Under the pieces are notes generated by a model. It did not search any database. It was not told the DNA's origin and saw only the letters and a list, made by a program, of their open reading frames with translations. Positions 38,706-48,184 of a stretch of 64,000 nucleotides of DNA are shown piece by piece. The first letter of the stretch is position 1, and each line of letters begins with the position of its first letter. The DNA is from Planctomycetes bacterium TMED75. GTDB lineage: Bacteria > Planctomycetota > Phycisphaerae > Phycisphaerales > SM1A02. The stretch spans positions 20,503 to 84,502 of the forward strand of contig NHEC01000120.1 of assembly GCA_002171655.1 (NCBI GenBank), read 5' to 3'. A program made the translations under genes and the position numbers.

Positions 38706-39215
38706 ATGGATGCAACTAAGGATCATGAATGGTTCGGTCTGCATGACTTTGAAGATCCGGTCCTTGCTCGTGACGTCATCACCTCAATTCTCTCCATGGA
38801 ATTCGATGCCTTGCTTGTCGACCTTTCCGACGATTCCGTGGTGGCCGGAGGAATGCCCGCTCCCCCCGACGGGGAGCTTGTACCGCTCGAACCCATTGAA
38901 ATCACACCTCAAATCGGTGGGTTTGTTTCCAGACTGGATCCCACCCAAGTCTCAAAGCCCGATCCGCGTCTGCGTGAGCAGTTCGAGGCCCGACGGCTTT
39001 CTCTGGAGGGTGGCCCCTGGCGTTTGATGGTCTCCGAAGATTCCCGTGATCAGCTTCAACCGCTCCTGCATACGATTATCGAGGAACAACAGCAGTTTGA
39101 CCTCCAGCATGAACGCCAGAAGCTGACGCAGCTCCGGTTTTTGAGATACTGCTTCCTCATCGTGCTCGTATCGGTGGCGCTGTTCGCCCTCCTGCGAGTA
39201 CTTGGCATCATCTGA
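38706..39215 (+). CDS. Hypothetical protein with C-terminal TM helix
   Basis: 169 aa; YCFLIVLVSVALFALLRVLGII tail anchor-like segment; directly downstream of leuS. Confidence 0.6.
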   Translation: MDATKDHEWFGLHDFEDPVLARDVITSILSMEFDALLVDLSDDSVVAGGMPAPPDGELVPLEPIEITPQIGGFVSRLDPTQVSKPDPRLREQFEARRLSLEGGPWRLMVSEDSRDQLQPLLHTIIEEQQQFDLQHERQKLTQLRFLRYCFLIVLVSVALFALLRVLGII

Positions 39216-39237
39216 AACAGACAGCCCTCAACAGCTC

Positions 39238-40521
39238 ATGAATCACGATTCCGATACATCTCGAGACCATGCACTTTCGATTCTGGGTCAGGACTCACCC
39301 GATCCGTGGGAGCTGCCAGAGCCGGGCCCCTCGACTCTGATGGTCGCCATCGGCGGGAACCATGTTCCGAAAATCGATTGGATTCGTGATGTGCTGGCGA
39401 CGCAGTCCCAAAACGCCGATGCAATCGCCGAGCTCAATGAAGACATTGACGGTCCACCCTTCGCTCTCTGGTCGATGGTGCTCTCTTTCGGGATGCATCC
39501 GATCCCGGTGGTGGTATGGGCGGAGCAGATCCTCGAACCGGATTCCCTGCCTCCGCTTGCCGCCGGTGGACGGTGGATGATCGGAATTCAGACGGTCCTT
39601 GACCCAGAGTCCCCACTTGCGTTGTGGAATCGACTGGCAACCTTGCTGGTTCGTTGCTCCCCTGAAGTGTGCTGCCTCTTCGATCAGGAGACAGAGCAGT
39701 GGTTCGCACCCGAGGAGATCGCACGCTATCTGCTCGGTCCGGCCGCCACCACCCACGAGGGGATGCTCTTCCGCGTGCACGCAACCGCGACCAGCGAGCG
39801 ACCCGAAGAAGCGGATTCGATCTGGCTGCATACCCAGGGATTGCATCGATGTGGCTGCCCGGAACTCGAGCTCCTTGAGCTCCCCGCGAAACATCTGGGG
39901 GTCGCGCACGAGATGCTGGAGGCTCTTGGTGCTCTGTTCATCAACCAGGGAGTGCCCGATCCCGGCGTTCGTTTCGAAGCCGGTACCGGGGTTCCTCTGG
40001 TGCTCGAGCAGTGGAAGCGTTGCGTCGAGTACCTCGGTCCGCAGTCGATCGGTGGACTGGAACATCGAATGCAACTGGCTTCAGGGGACGACAACCCCTT
40101 GCTCACAGGGCGTGCGGTCGTTTGTGGCCCTGATCCCGTCGGGAGTTTTCGAAAGGTTCTGGTCTGGCCTCAAGCGGCGATCACCGCGCTCGAAGCCGGA
40201 GCCGCCGCCCTCGAGCGCACTTCCGCCTGGACCGCCTCCCGCGCTTCCTTGGCTCGTTTGCTCTGGCCGAAGTTCCTGGAACTGCACGCTCAGGGACGAC
40301 CCATGCTTGCGTGTGTCTCAGTCGAAGCCGGTCCGGAGGATCGCGAACATATCTGGATCAGGGTTTCGCACGCCACGACCTCATCCCTGACCGGAGAGGT
40401 CGCTTCAGATGCTGGATCCGGCCAGCATCAAGCCGGCGACTCCTTCTCCCTTGATGATCTTGATTGGTTGGTCGACTGGCACAGTCCCGATGACGATTCC
40501 GTTTCACGAGGTGGTTCATGA
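39238..40521 (+). CDS. Hypothetical protein
   Basis: ORF 39202..40521, likely ATG at 39238 (MNHDSDTSRDHALSILG); no family recognised. Confidence 0.6.
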   Translation: MNHDSDTSRDHALSILGQDSPDPWELPEPGPSTLMVAIGGNHVPKIDWIRDVLATQSQNADAIAELNEDIDGPPFALWSMVLSFGMHPIPVVVWAEQILEPDSLPPLAAGGRWMIGIQTVLDPESPLALWNRLATLLVRCSPEVCCLFDQETEQWFAPEEIARYLLGPAATTHEGMLFRVHATATSERPEEADSIWLHTQGLHRCGCPELELLELPAKHLGVAHEMLEALGALFINQGVPDPGVRFEAGTGVPLVLEQWKRCVEYLGPQSIGGLEHRMQLASGDDNPLLTGRAVVCGPDPVGSFRKVLVWPQAAITALEAGAAALERTSAWTASRASLARLLWPKFLELHAQGRPMLACVSVEAGPEDREHIWIRVSHATTSSLTGEVASDAGSGQHQAGDSFSLDDLDWLVDWHSPDDDSVSRGGS

Positions 40522-40943
40522 CCGGGACCCGGCAAAATTCCGAACCCCTCGTTGCGGTCATGGACTGCAAGAACGAACTGGAAGGCCAGGAAATCAGATC
40601 CGTGATCGAGGACGCGGGGATTCCAGCCTTCGTGCTCGAGACCGAGATCCTGGGGCTGGGGCTCAATCGTGCAGATTCACGTCTGGGCGGAGTGCAGGTC
40701 AAGGTGGCTTTGTCCAACCGTGCGCAGGCCCTCGAGGCCCTTGAGATCGCCAGGGTCGAATCTGCGGGGATCGACTGGGACAATGTTGATGTCGGAGAAC
40801 CGCCCATGGAAGTCATGGATGTTCTGGACAACCGATCCCTGGTACACAACACTCGGAGGTTCGTGACCTTGTTAGGTCCGGTCCTGGGGATCGGATTCCT
40901 GCTCCTTGCGTTGATTGGAATCATCCTGTTTCTCGTTTTCTGA
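40518..40943 (+). CDS. DUF2007-like putative signal-transducing protein with C-terminal TM
   Basis: 141 aa; VMDCKNELEGQEIRSVIEDAGIPAFVLETEILGLG...VQVKVALSNRAQALEAL; ATGA overlap. Confidence 0.6.
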   Translation: MTGTRQNSEPLVAVMDCKNELEGQEIRSVIEDAGIPAFVLETEILGLGLNRADSRLGGVQVKVALSNRAQALEALEIARVESAGIDWDNVDVGEPPMEVMDVLDNRSLVHNTRRFVTLLGPVLGIGFLLLALIGIILFLVF

Positions 40944-40952
40944 TCGAATGGG

Positions 40953-41450
40953 TTGCACATGCTGCACATGTTTCACTGTCGTCTTCTCGCACCGCTTCTG
41001 CTTGTCTCATCACTTTTGATTGGATGCGGTTCTCCCAATCAACTGGAAGGTCGGGTGATCAATGCCGGTTTTTCCGGTGCGCGTTTCATCACCCAGGAGG
41101 TGCGTGATGTTCACGCCATTCCAGGCGCGGGGATACCTGGTGCCAGCATCGAACTGGTTCGCGACCCTCGAAGTCTTGGTCGAGAAGTCGTCGCTCGTGC
41201 CACCAGTGATCATGAGGGGAACTTTGCGATGAAGGTGGATGCCTTCGGCGCCGGTTGGATGAAGGAGGAGTGGCTGTTTCGCTGCACTCATCCCGGGTAC
41301 CCCATGGTGGAACTCTTCGATTCACTTCCTTCACTCGGCGGCCCCACGGTTCTGGTCATCGACATGGGGGGCGCTCCCGGAGGGAACCGAAATCAATCCG
41401 GCAACGAACAAGATCGTATTCGCAGGGAAATCGAACGCTACGGACGTTGA
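40953..41450 (+). CDS. Lipoprotein with carboxypeptidase-regulatory-like (beta-sandwich) domain
   Basis: 165 aa; lipobox LLIGC; EGRVIN...IPGASIELVRDPRSLGREVVARATSDHEGNFAMKVDAF. Confidence 0.5.
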   Translation: MHMLHMFHCRLLAPLLLVSSLLIGCGSPNQLEGRVINAGFSGARFITQEVRDVHAIPGAGIPGASIELVRDPRSLGREVVARATSDHEGNFAMKVDAFGAGWMKEEWLFRCTHPGYPMVELFDSLPSLGGPTVLVIDMGGAPGGNRNQSGNEQDRIRREIERYGR

Positions 41451-41477
41451 TACGCGTCTCGCCGTTCACGAATCTTC

Positions 41478-42671
41478 ATGAAACTTCGTTTCCGAATTCA
41501 TCTTCCGGGACTCCTCTTCATCCTCCTCACGATCTTCGTGGGTCTGGCCGCTGCTCAGCGACCGAACAACCTCATCGTCTGGTCCTTCGGAGTCCTCCTG
41601 GCACTCATCTTGATTTCCGGAGTCGTCGGTGCTTCGATGATGAGAGGGTTGTCCGTCCGAAGGCTGGAAGTTCGAAGAGCCGCGGCCGGAGAACCACTGG
41701 AAATCCGCTACGTGGTGGAGAATGAATCTCGCTGGCGTTCTGCTTTCGCGATGAAGATCATGGAAGTCGATCACAAGGGAAAGCTCATTCGTTTTCCCAT
41801 GCTTGCTGCGCCCAGTCACGGCTGGATCACCCGTATCGGACCCGGTGAATCCCAGGTTTGTGATGCCGTCTTCGCCCCGAGTCAACGAGGTGTGGTCTCG
41901 CTCCAACGAATTCGACTCACAACTCAGTTTCCCTTTGGATTCAATGATCGAGCTGTAGACCACAAGAATCCCTTTGAGATTCTCGTCCAACCCCGACTCT
42001 ACCCCGTTCGCGGTGAGTTGATGCAGACGATCGCTCTCGGTGAGCTGGGTGGTTTTGGTACCTCGCCTCGCCCGGGATCGGGTGAGGATTTCTATTCCGT
42101 TCGTGAGTTCAAGCCGGGGGACAGCATCCGCCAAATCGCTTGGAAGCGAATGGGAACTACCGATGACTTGCTGGTCGTTCAAAGATCGCTCTCTTCGCCA
42201 CCTCGGCTCCGAGTGGTCCTGGATCTGACAACTGCACCCGACGAGCTCAAGTTCAAGCCTGAGTCCAACATCACGCCCACCGAAATCGAAGAGCGTGCAA
42301 TCACCATGGCGGCTTCGCTCATTGGTTCCGCCGAACAGCGGGGGTTGGAATTCGGACTGACGATTCATGGGTTTGATTCCGCGCCTATTCCACTTCGACG
42401 TGGGTATTGGCATCGGGAACGGGCTCTCACCAGCTTGGCAACCATCGATCTCTCACAATCCCGTGAAGAATTTGATTCCGAAAGAAACGTGGATGAGGAA
42501 CGCGCTTGCGTGGTGGTTATTCACCCCGGAAGGATCAACCCTCGGAACTCTCCCGAACACGCCTGGCATTGGAGTGCCACCAGCATCGATCAGTTGCTGG
42601 ATCTCGGAGGCGGATCCGCCGGGGCTCCTGTTTCTGAAGGGCAGTCGCCAGCGAGGGGTCAGCTCGCATGA
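41478..42671 (+). CDS. DUF58 domain protein
   Basis: 397 aa with N-term TMs; GSGEDFYSVREFKPGDSIRQIAWKRMGTTDDLLVVQ is the DUF58 signature. Confidence 0.93.
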   Translation: MKLRFRIHLPGLLFILLTIFVGLAAAQRPNNLIVWSFGVLLALILISGVVGASMMRGLSVRRLEVRRAAAGEPLEIRYVVENESRWRSAFAMKIMEVDHKGKLIRFPMLAAPSHGWITRIGPGESQVCDAVFAPSQRGVVSLQRIRLTTQFPFGFNDRAVDHKNPFEILVQPRLYPVRGELMQTIALGELGGFGTSPRPGSGEDFYSVREFKPGDSIRQIAWKRMGTTDDLLVVQRSLSSPPRLRVVLDLTTAPDELKFKPESNITPTEIEERAITMAASLIGSAEQRGLEFGLTIHGFDSAPIPLRRGYWHRERALTSLATIDLSQSREEFDSERNVDEERACVVVIHPGRINPRNSPEHAWHWSATSIDQLLDLGGGSAGAPVSEGQSPARGQLA

Positions 42672-44932
42672 CTCTTCGCCGACGATTCCGGCTGTGGCTG
42701 CTGTTTCTGCTGGTTCTTTCGGTGGCGGCGGTCTCCGTGGCAACCATCCGGCTCTGGTTGCTGATGGTGTGTGGGCCAATCCTGGTGTCCAGTTGGTACC
42801 TCTGTGAAGGTCATCGCCCACTGATTTTGAGTCGTTTTCTCGTGAACGTGGGTTCGGTGCTGACTCTGTTACTCGTGGGATTAAGCTGGCTCTCCAATCC
42901 AGATCCGGGTCGGGTCATGGAGCTGCTTGGCATCTTCGTCCTGGTGCTGATCGTGCTCCGTCAGTTCCAGGACCGGTCCACTCGTGAAGACGCACAACAG
43001 ATCATCCTTTCTTCGGTTCTGGTGATCTCTTCCACAATTCAGAGCGACCGGTTCCTCTTTGGAATCATCCTGCTGCTTTGGGTCGTCAACCTGATCTACG
43101 TGGTGATGCTCTTTCAGGTCTATTCTGGCGCACGTCATGCCAGGCAGCAACGATTCGACTGCATTCCAAAGGATGGTATTCCCGTAGCACCCCTTGAAAT
43201 TCGCTTTGGACCCAGGGATCTTTCAAGAATGCGGCTGCTGGCATTCGGGTCCTCGTTAGCAATCCTGCTCATCAGTGTTCTGGTTTTCATTTTGTTTCCC
43301 CGACAGATTCTCTTTCGATCAGGCGTGCCCGGAAATCGAAGTGTGCAGAAATCAGGGTTCGCGGAAACGGTAGACCTCATCTCCAGCGAGCGCATCACCT
43401 CTTCCCGCAGAGAGGTCTTCACGGTCCAGTGGGTCGATCCCGGTGGTGAGTCGACCAAGTGGGCGAGACCGCTGTTGCTTCGGGGTGCGATCCTCGAGCG
43501 CTACGACTCTGCGGTCGGCCGTTGGGTCGCTAACAAATCCCAATCGACCAACTCTCTGGTCTCCATCAAGGCCGCACCAGATCGCTTCACCGGACTCGGG
43601 GTCGAGAACATCGACCAGCAGATTCAGACCTACACGCTCTGGTTCGAGATGCGCTCAATGGCCACGGACATCTTCTTCGCACCTTGGGTTCCCATCTCGA
43701 TAACCACATTTGATCCGCGCGAGATTGTCTTCAACCGAGCCAACATGTTGATGACCGATTCAGGTCGACGATCGATAAGCAGCTACGGAGGTTATGGCCT
43801 GCGCGTCCAGCCCTTCCCGAACAGGTCTTCCCTGGAAAGCCTGGAAGGGGGGGCCCCGAAGACCTCTTTCATCCCTCGATTTCCGGTCCCTGGGATCCGG
43901 GAATTCACCCTCGATGTTCTTGAGCAGATGGAAGTGGATCCCAGCCCGATCAAGAATGAGACGATCTGGCAGAAGAACCGTCGGGTTTCTGACGAGATCC
44001 TGGAATGGCTCGAGAACAATTGCATGTATACGACCGATCTGCGTGAATTCGTGCAGATCGCCGGTGAAGACCCGATCGAAAGTTTTCTCACCCGATATCG
44101 GTTCGGTCATTGCGAGTACTTTGCCTCCGCGCTCACCGCCATGTGCAGAAGCGTTGGAATCGAATCCCGCCTGGTCACCGGATTTGTTGCCATCGAGTAC
44201 GACGAAGGAATCCAACGTTACATCGTGCGTGAGTCCAACGCCCACGCCTGGACGGAGGTTCGCACCGGCGACTACCAGTGGACTGCTCTGGATCCATCTC
44301 CCCGTTCCGTGCTTGAAGAGCTCCAGGCGGCCAACGAATCCTGGTCCGACAGCTGGCGATGGGTCTATGATCGAGTCGACTTCTTCTGGAACTCGGCGAT
44401 CGTTGGTTTCGACCAGCGCTCCCAGGAGAACCTCACCCAACGCTTCGCCGGCAACTGGGGTGACTCCTTCAGTGACACCTTCTCCTCCCTACGGGATTGG
44501 ATGGCTTCGGTCAATCGTTTCTTCAAGCTTGGAATTGCCGGCTACATCTGGATGGCGGGCGTTCTGCTGATCTTCATCTGCTTTCTCTTGGTTGCCATTT
44601 CCATTCTGCGCCGGCGAAGAAGATTGCTCGCTTCATTCCGGCTCGGCTCCGGCGACAGGCGGCTGCGTCGGCGGCTTTCCCATGATTTGCTCTTCTGGGC
44701 AGTTGCGTTGCAACGCCTCGCCAAATTCGGGTACGCGAAGCAAGCGCAGGAAACCCCGCTTGCCTTCTCTCGCAGGGTCGTGGAAGCCAATCCCGAGTCG
44801 GAACCAACGATGCAGACGCTGGTTCGCCAGCTCTACCTCATCCGATTCGGTGGAGGTACTCTGGACCGCAACGAACGTACCCAGGCTCTGGAGCTTGCAC
44901 GGAAGATCCCACTGCGACGGCGATCATCGTGA
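42668..44932 (+). CDS. Transglutaminase-like membrane protein (TgpA-type)
   Basis: 754 aa; multiple N-term TMs; RFGHCEYFASALTAMCRSVGIESRLVTGF...ESNAHAWTEV...WTALDPSPR gives a Cys-His-Asp triad. Confidence 0.93.
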   Translation: MTLRRRFRLWLLFLLVLSVAAVSVATIRLWLLMVCGPILVSSWYLCEGHRPLILSRFLVNVGSVLTLLLVGLSWLSNPDPGRVMELLGIFVLVLIVLRQFQDRSTREDAQQIILSSVLVISSTIQSDRFLFGIILLLWVVNLIYVVMLFQVYSGARHARQQRFDCIPKDGIPVAPLEIRFGPRDLSRMRLLAFGSSLAILLISVLVFILFPRQILFRSGVPGNRSVQKSGFAETVDLISSERITSSRREVFTVQWVDPGGESTKWARPLLLRGAILERYDSAVGRWVANKSQSTNSLVSIKAAPDRFTGLGVENIDQQIQTYTLWFEMRSMATDIFFAPWVPISITTFDPREIVFNRANMLMTDSGRRSISSYGGYGLRVQPFPNRSSLESLEGGAPKTSFIPRFPVPGIREFTLDVLEQMEVDPSPIKNETIWQKNRRVSDEILEWLENNCMYTTDLREFVQIAGEDPIESFLTRYRFGHCEYFASALTAMCRSVGIESRLVTGFVAIEYDEGIQRYIVRESNAHAWTEVRTGDYQWTALDPSPRSVLEELQAANESWSDSWRWVYDRVDFFWNSAIVGFDQRSQENLTQRFAGNWGDSFSDTFSSLRDWMASVNRFFKLGIAGYIWMAGVLLIFICFLLVAISILRRRRRLLASFRLGSGDRRLRRRLSHDLLFWAVALQRLAKFGYAKQAQETPLAFSRRVVEANPESEPTMQTLVRQLYLIRFGGGTLDRNERTQALELARKIPLRRRSS

Positions 44933-45612
44933 CGGTACCGGACAGTGACTTTGCCGCCTTCGATCGTGAGGATGCCGCGGCTCAGTTGGCGGGCCTCCTG
45001 GAACTTCTGCCCGACCGGGCACAGGTCGCCGATCTCGGGGCGGGGCGTGGTCGGGTTTCGATTCCCCTGGCGGATCATGGTGCCTCGGTTCTTGCCATCG
45101 ATCATTCTCGGGCGGCACTCGATTTCAACCAATGGACCAAGCGAACGGGTGTTCGAGGAATCCACGAGGACTTTCTCGGTGAAGACCCGGAGTGGGTTCG
45201 AAGCGGGACTCTGGATCTGGTTTGTTGCCTCGGAAACACTCTGGCTCTGATTCATGAGGATTCCCGGCTGAGTCACCTCTTTGCCCTGGCCGATCAGGCG
45301 ACCGGCCCTCGCGGCCGTCTGGTGTTTGATGATCTTGCGTTCTGGAGTCATGAACTGCGCGATCCGCACGACTGGCCGGGTGGAATCAGTCAAGACGGCT
45401 CCCAGCAACTTGCCTGGGTGCCGGATGCCCCGTTCTTTGCCTATCGAACGGGATCTGAAGTTGACTCAACCCGTCCGCGGCCTGATTCCGGGGAGCGTTT
45501 GCTGAGATTGTGGTCTGCCGCCGAAATGAACGACCTTGCGGTCCCGTCTGGTTGGGCTCCGGCGGTTCATCTTGAAACCGGCCTGATCATGTCCTTTCTC
45601 AAGGAGAATTGA
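44929..45612 (+). CDS. Class I SAM-dependent methyltransferase
   Basis: 227 aa; QVADLGAGRGRVSIPLADHGASVLAIDHS motif I; GTGA overlap with upstream gene. Confidence 0.85.
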   Translation: MTVPDSDFAAFDREDAAAQLAGLLELLPDRAQVADLGAGRGRVSIPLADHGASVLAIDHSRAALDFNQWTKRTGVRGIHEDFLGEDPEWVRSGTLDLVCCLGNTLALIHEDSRLSHLFALADQATGPRGRLVFDDLAFWSHELRDPHDWPGGISQDGSQQLAWVPDAPFFAYRTGSEVDSTRPRPDSGERLLRLWSAAEMNDLAVPSGWAPAVHLETGLIMSFLKEN

Positions 45613-45805
45613 ATCAACCACTCGGTTCAGGTGTTTGAACACTGGAAGCCGCATTTTTCCTGAGTGGCTTCTCACCCTCGCTCCCCCTTCATCAGTTGAA
45701 TTGTCAACCGAACCGGGGCACCCGCCCGGTCTTTGGCCTATTCTGAAGTCTGACGAAGGGTGAACTTCTTCGCCAGATTTCCGTACTCATCAGAGGAGAC
45801 CTCCG

Positions 45806-46720
45806 TTGCCTGCATCACGATCCAGAACCAACGAGTGGAAGCGTTCACTTCAGCAGGTCTTCGACCGGGGCGGTGCCATCGAATTCGCCGTTGCGCGTCC
45901 CGATGCCCCTGAACACACCGACGACCCCCATGATCATGCCAGCGGGATCGATCTGGTGTGGAGAGTGAAGGTCTTGAAACTCACCGCTCAGGAAATGATC
46001 GTCGAGGCCCCGATGGCACTTGGTCGACAGATCGAGTTGGAACCCGGCATTGAACTTGTGGCCTCCATCGCCATTGGGCAGAATCGTTGGATGTTCAGAA
46101 CCCGGAACCTCGGTCTGGACGGCGCAACTTCTCAACAAAGCCGATCCCACCGTTCGCTTCGTCTGGCACTGCCCGAGAATGTTCGGCGTTGTCAGCGACG
46201 GGCGCCTCGTTTCGATACTCGAGACATGCACCTGCCCGAGGTTGAAGCCTGGCCTCTTTTAGATCCAAAGACGGTCATCCCCGCCGAACATGCGGTCGCG
46301 TTGACCTGGGAAGAATGCAAGAACGGCAAGCCGATTCGGGAGGAAGTACTCGACCAGGATGTCGCCAAGCCGACGATCGGACCCAAGTTCTCGGCGACAC
46401 TCATGAACCTGGGTGGGGGTGGTATCGGCCTGCGCGTTGATTCTGATGCGTCCCAACCACTGGCCCGCCACCGCGTGTTCTGGATCAAGGTCCCCCTCGG
46501 ACCTGAACTGGCCCTGCCGCTCTACGTGACCGGAAAGGTCGTGCACACCCACATCGACAGCATGCAGCGAACCTACGCCGGTGTTGCCTTTGACTTCACC
46601 TTCAACCACGGCCATGAGAAGGTGATTGCCGAGCAGATCCAGTACTACATCGAGCGAGTCCAGGCTTCTCAGCTGGAGGCGCACGCTCGCGCTCTGGAAT
46701 CAGGCGACTCGGGAAGCTGA
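45806..46720 (+). CDS. PilZ-domain-like protein
   Basis: 304 aa from TTG; CQRRAPRFDTRDMHLP (RxxxR-like) and SATLMNLGGGGIGLRVDSDA pattern of PilZ. Confidence 0.6.
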   Translation: MPASRSRTNEWKRSLQQVFDRGGAIEFAVARPDAPEHTDDPHDHASGIDLVWRVKVLKLTAQEMIVEAPMALGRQIELEPGIELVASIAIGQNRWMFRTRNLGLDGATSQQSRSHRSLRLALPENVRRCQRRAPRFDTRDMHLPEVEAWPLLDPKTVIPAEHAVALTWEECKNGKPIREEVLDQDVAKPTIGPKFSATLMNLGGGGIGLRVDSDASQPLARHRVFWIKVPLGPELALPLYVTGKVVHTHIDSMQRTYAGVAFDFTFNHGHEKVIAEQIQYYIERVQASQLEAHARALESGDSGS

Positions 46721-48111
46721 CCCAGCCTTTGCTCTTTTGTGATCGAACTGCACTGTTCTCTGATGAAGCTCGCGAGCAAGGCAGCCTTCGTGCTGCTCTC
46801 CAGCGCTTCAGAGTCCGGATTGCTCTGGGCCACGATCCCACAACCTGATCCATAGCGCAGCAGATGGGTTGCGCCAGGCACTCCAGCCGTCGTTTCGGGA
46901 ATGAGTTCGACGGTCCGAATTGAGACGTCCAGCGCCAGTCGCCCACACCGACTCGAATAGCCTATGGCCCCGCAGTAGGGGCCTCGTGGGCTTTGTTCGA
47001 ACTCGTCAATGACCTGCATCGCTCGGATCTTGGGTGCCCCCGTGATCGATCCGGGTGGGAAGGTGGCCTTGAGCAGCGCACCCATACCGACCCCGGCGCT
47101 CAGTGTTCCACAGACTTCACCCACCCCATGGATGACTCCGGGATGTTCTTCAATGGTTCGGGCGGTCTCCACCCTGATCGAACCACGTTCAGAGATCCGG
47201 CCGAGATCATTGCGCATCAGGTCAACGATCATCGCGAGCTCCGCTGCATCCTTGTCGCTGTGCTTCAGGACATCCGGGTCGTGTCCCGCTGGTAGAGTGC
47301 CCTTGATCGGTCGGGAGCGAACACGGCGGGTGATCGGGTCCAGCTGCAGGAAGAGTTCCGGGCTGAGCGAGATGATCGTGGTCTCTCCCGCTTCCAGCGG
47401 CACTTCAAGCACCCCTCCAAACCAGGCACCAGACTCCCGCAGAAGCCCCGCGGCAAGCTGGCGTCTTTGCATCCGGTTTTCCAGTCTGGCCGCAGCGGTG
47501 AAGCGCCTGCTTATGTTTGCTTGGAAGAGGTCTCCCGCCTCGATGTACTCAACGGTCTTGCGGACCAAGCTCGAGTACGCCTCATCCGAGAGTCCGGCTT
47601 CCAGGGCTTCAAGGCTGGGTGGTGCAGGCTGGCACTGCTTGAGTTGCAGCAGTCCGCGCAGGTTTCCAGGGTCCGTGAGGTCACCGACCAGCCACCAGCA
47701 GTCGGTTTCGCGGTCATGGGCTAGGGCGGTGGGGCATTCCACGCTCTGGGCCACGGGAATCGTGGGATTGCGAATCGGGCCCAGCCCGGCCGAGGGTTCC
47801 AGCGCTCGGCCCAGTTCATACCTGAGCAACAGGAGGTTTCCACCACGAAAGGGGGGCACTGCCGGGTCATCCACTGGATCCAGGGACTGTTCGGCAGCCA
47901 GCTCGTCCAGTGACTCGACCAGGTGTGGGTCGTTTCCCGTCCATGCTCGGTGTCGGCGTGGTTCGGCAAGGATGCTCCAACGTGACAGGCTCGAGCCGCC
48001 CCGCGCACTGATCAATGAGGCGAGTGAGCGCTGCTCGGGCCAGTGCCGCACCAGCTCGATCGGGTCGGGACCTGTCCCCAGTCGAAGGGTGTTTGGAGCT
48101 CCGTTCATCAT
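46669..48111 (-). CDS. pabB: Aminodeoxychorismate synthase component I / anthranilate synthase component I family
   Basis: 480 aa; DLFQANISRRFTA, IKGTLPAG, ELAMIVDLMRNDLGRI, PGSITGAPKIRAMQVIDEFEQSPRGPYCGAIGY, GCGIVAQSNPDSE. Confidence 0.88.
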   Translation of the reverse strand: MMNGAPNTLRLGTGPDPIELVRHWPEQRSLASLISARGGSSLSRWSILAEPRRHRAWTGNDPHLVESLDELAAEQSLDPVDDPAVPPFRGGNLLLLRYELGRALEPSAGLGPIRNPTIPVAQSVECPTALAHDRETDCWWLVGDLTDPGNLRGLLQLKQCQPAPPSLEALEAGLSDEAYSSLVRKTVEYIEAGDLFQANISRRFTAAARLENRMQRRQLAAGLLRESGAWFGGVLEVPLEAGETTIISLSPELFLQLDPITRRVRSRPIKGTLPAGHDPDVLKHSDKDAAELAMIVDLMRNDLGRISERGSIRVETARTIEEHPGVIHGVGEVCGTLSAGVGMGALLKATFPPGSITGAPKIRAMQVIDEFEQSPRGPYCGAIGYSSRCGRLALDVSIRTVELIPETTAGVPGATHLLRYGSGCGIVAQSNPDSEALESSTKAALLASFIREQCSSITKEQRLGQLPESPDSRARACASS

Positions 48112-48184
48112 GGCATCATAGGATCGTCGCTACAATACGACCCGTCCAGAATGAGATGTCTGGCAAAAGGATTGAAACAAGACC

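Noticed and set aside
45618-45673. Possible hairpins (CCACTC...GAGTGG; GAAGCC...GGCTTC) after the methyltransferase gene
   Set aside because: Short stems with long loops and no clear T-tract; not enough to call a terminator.
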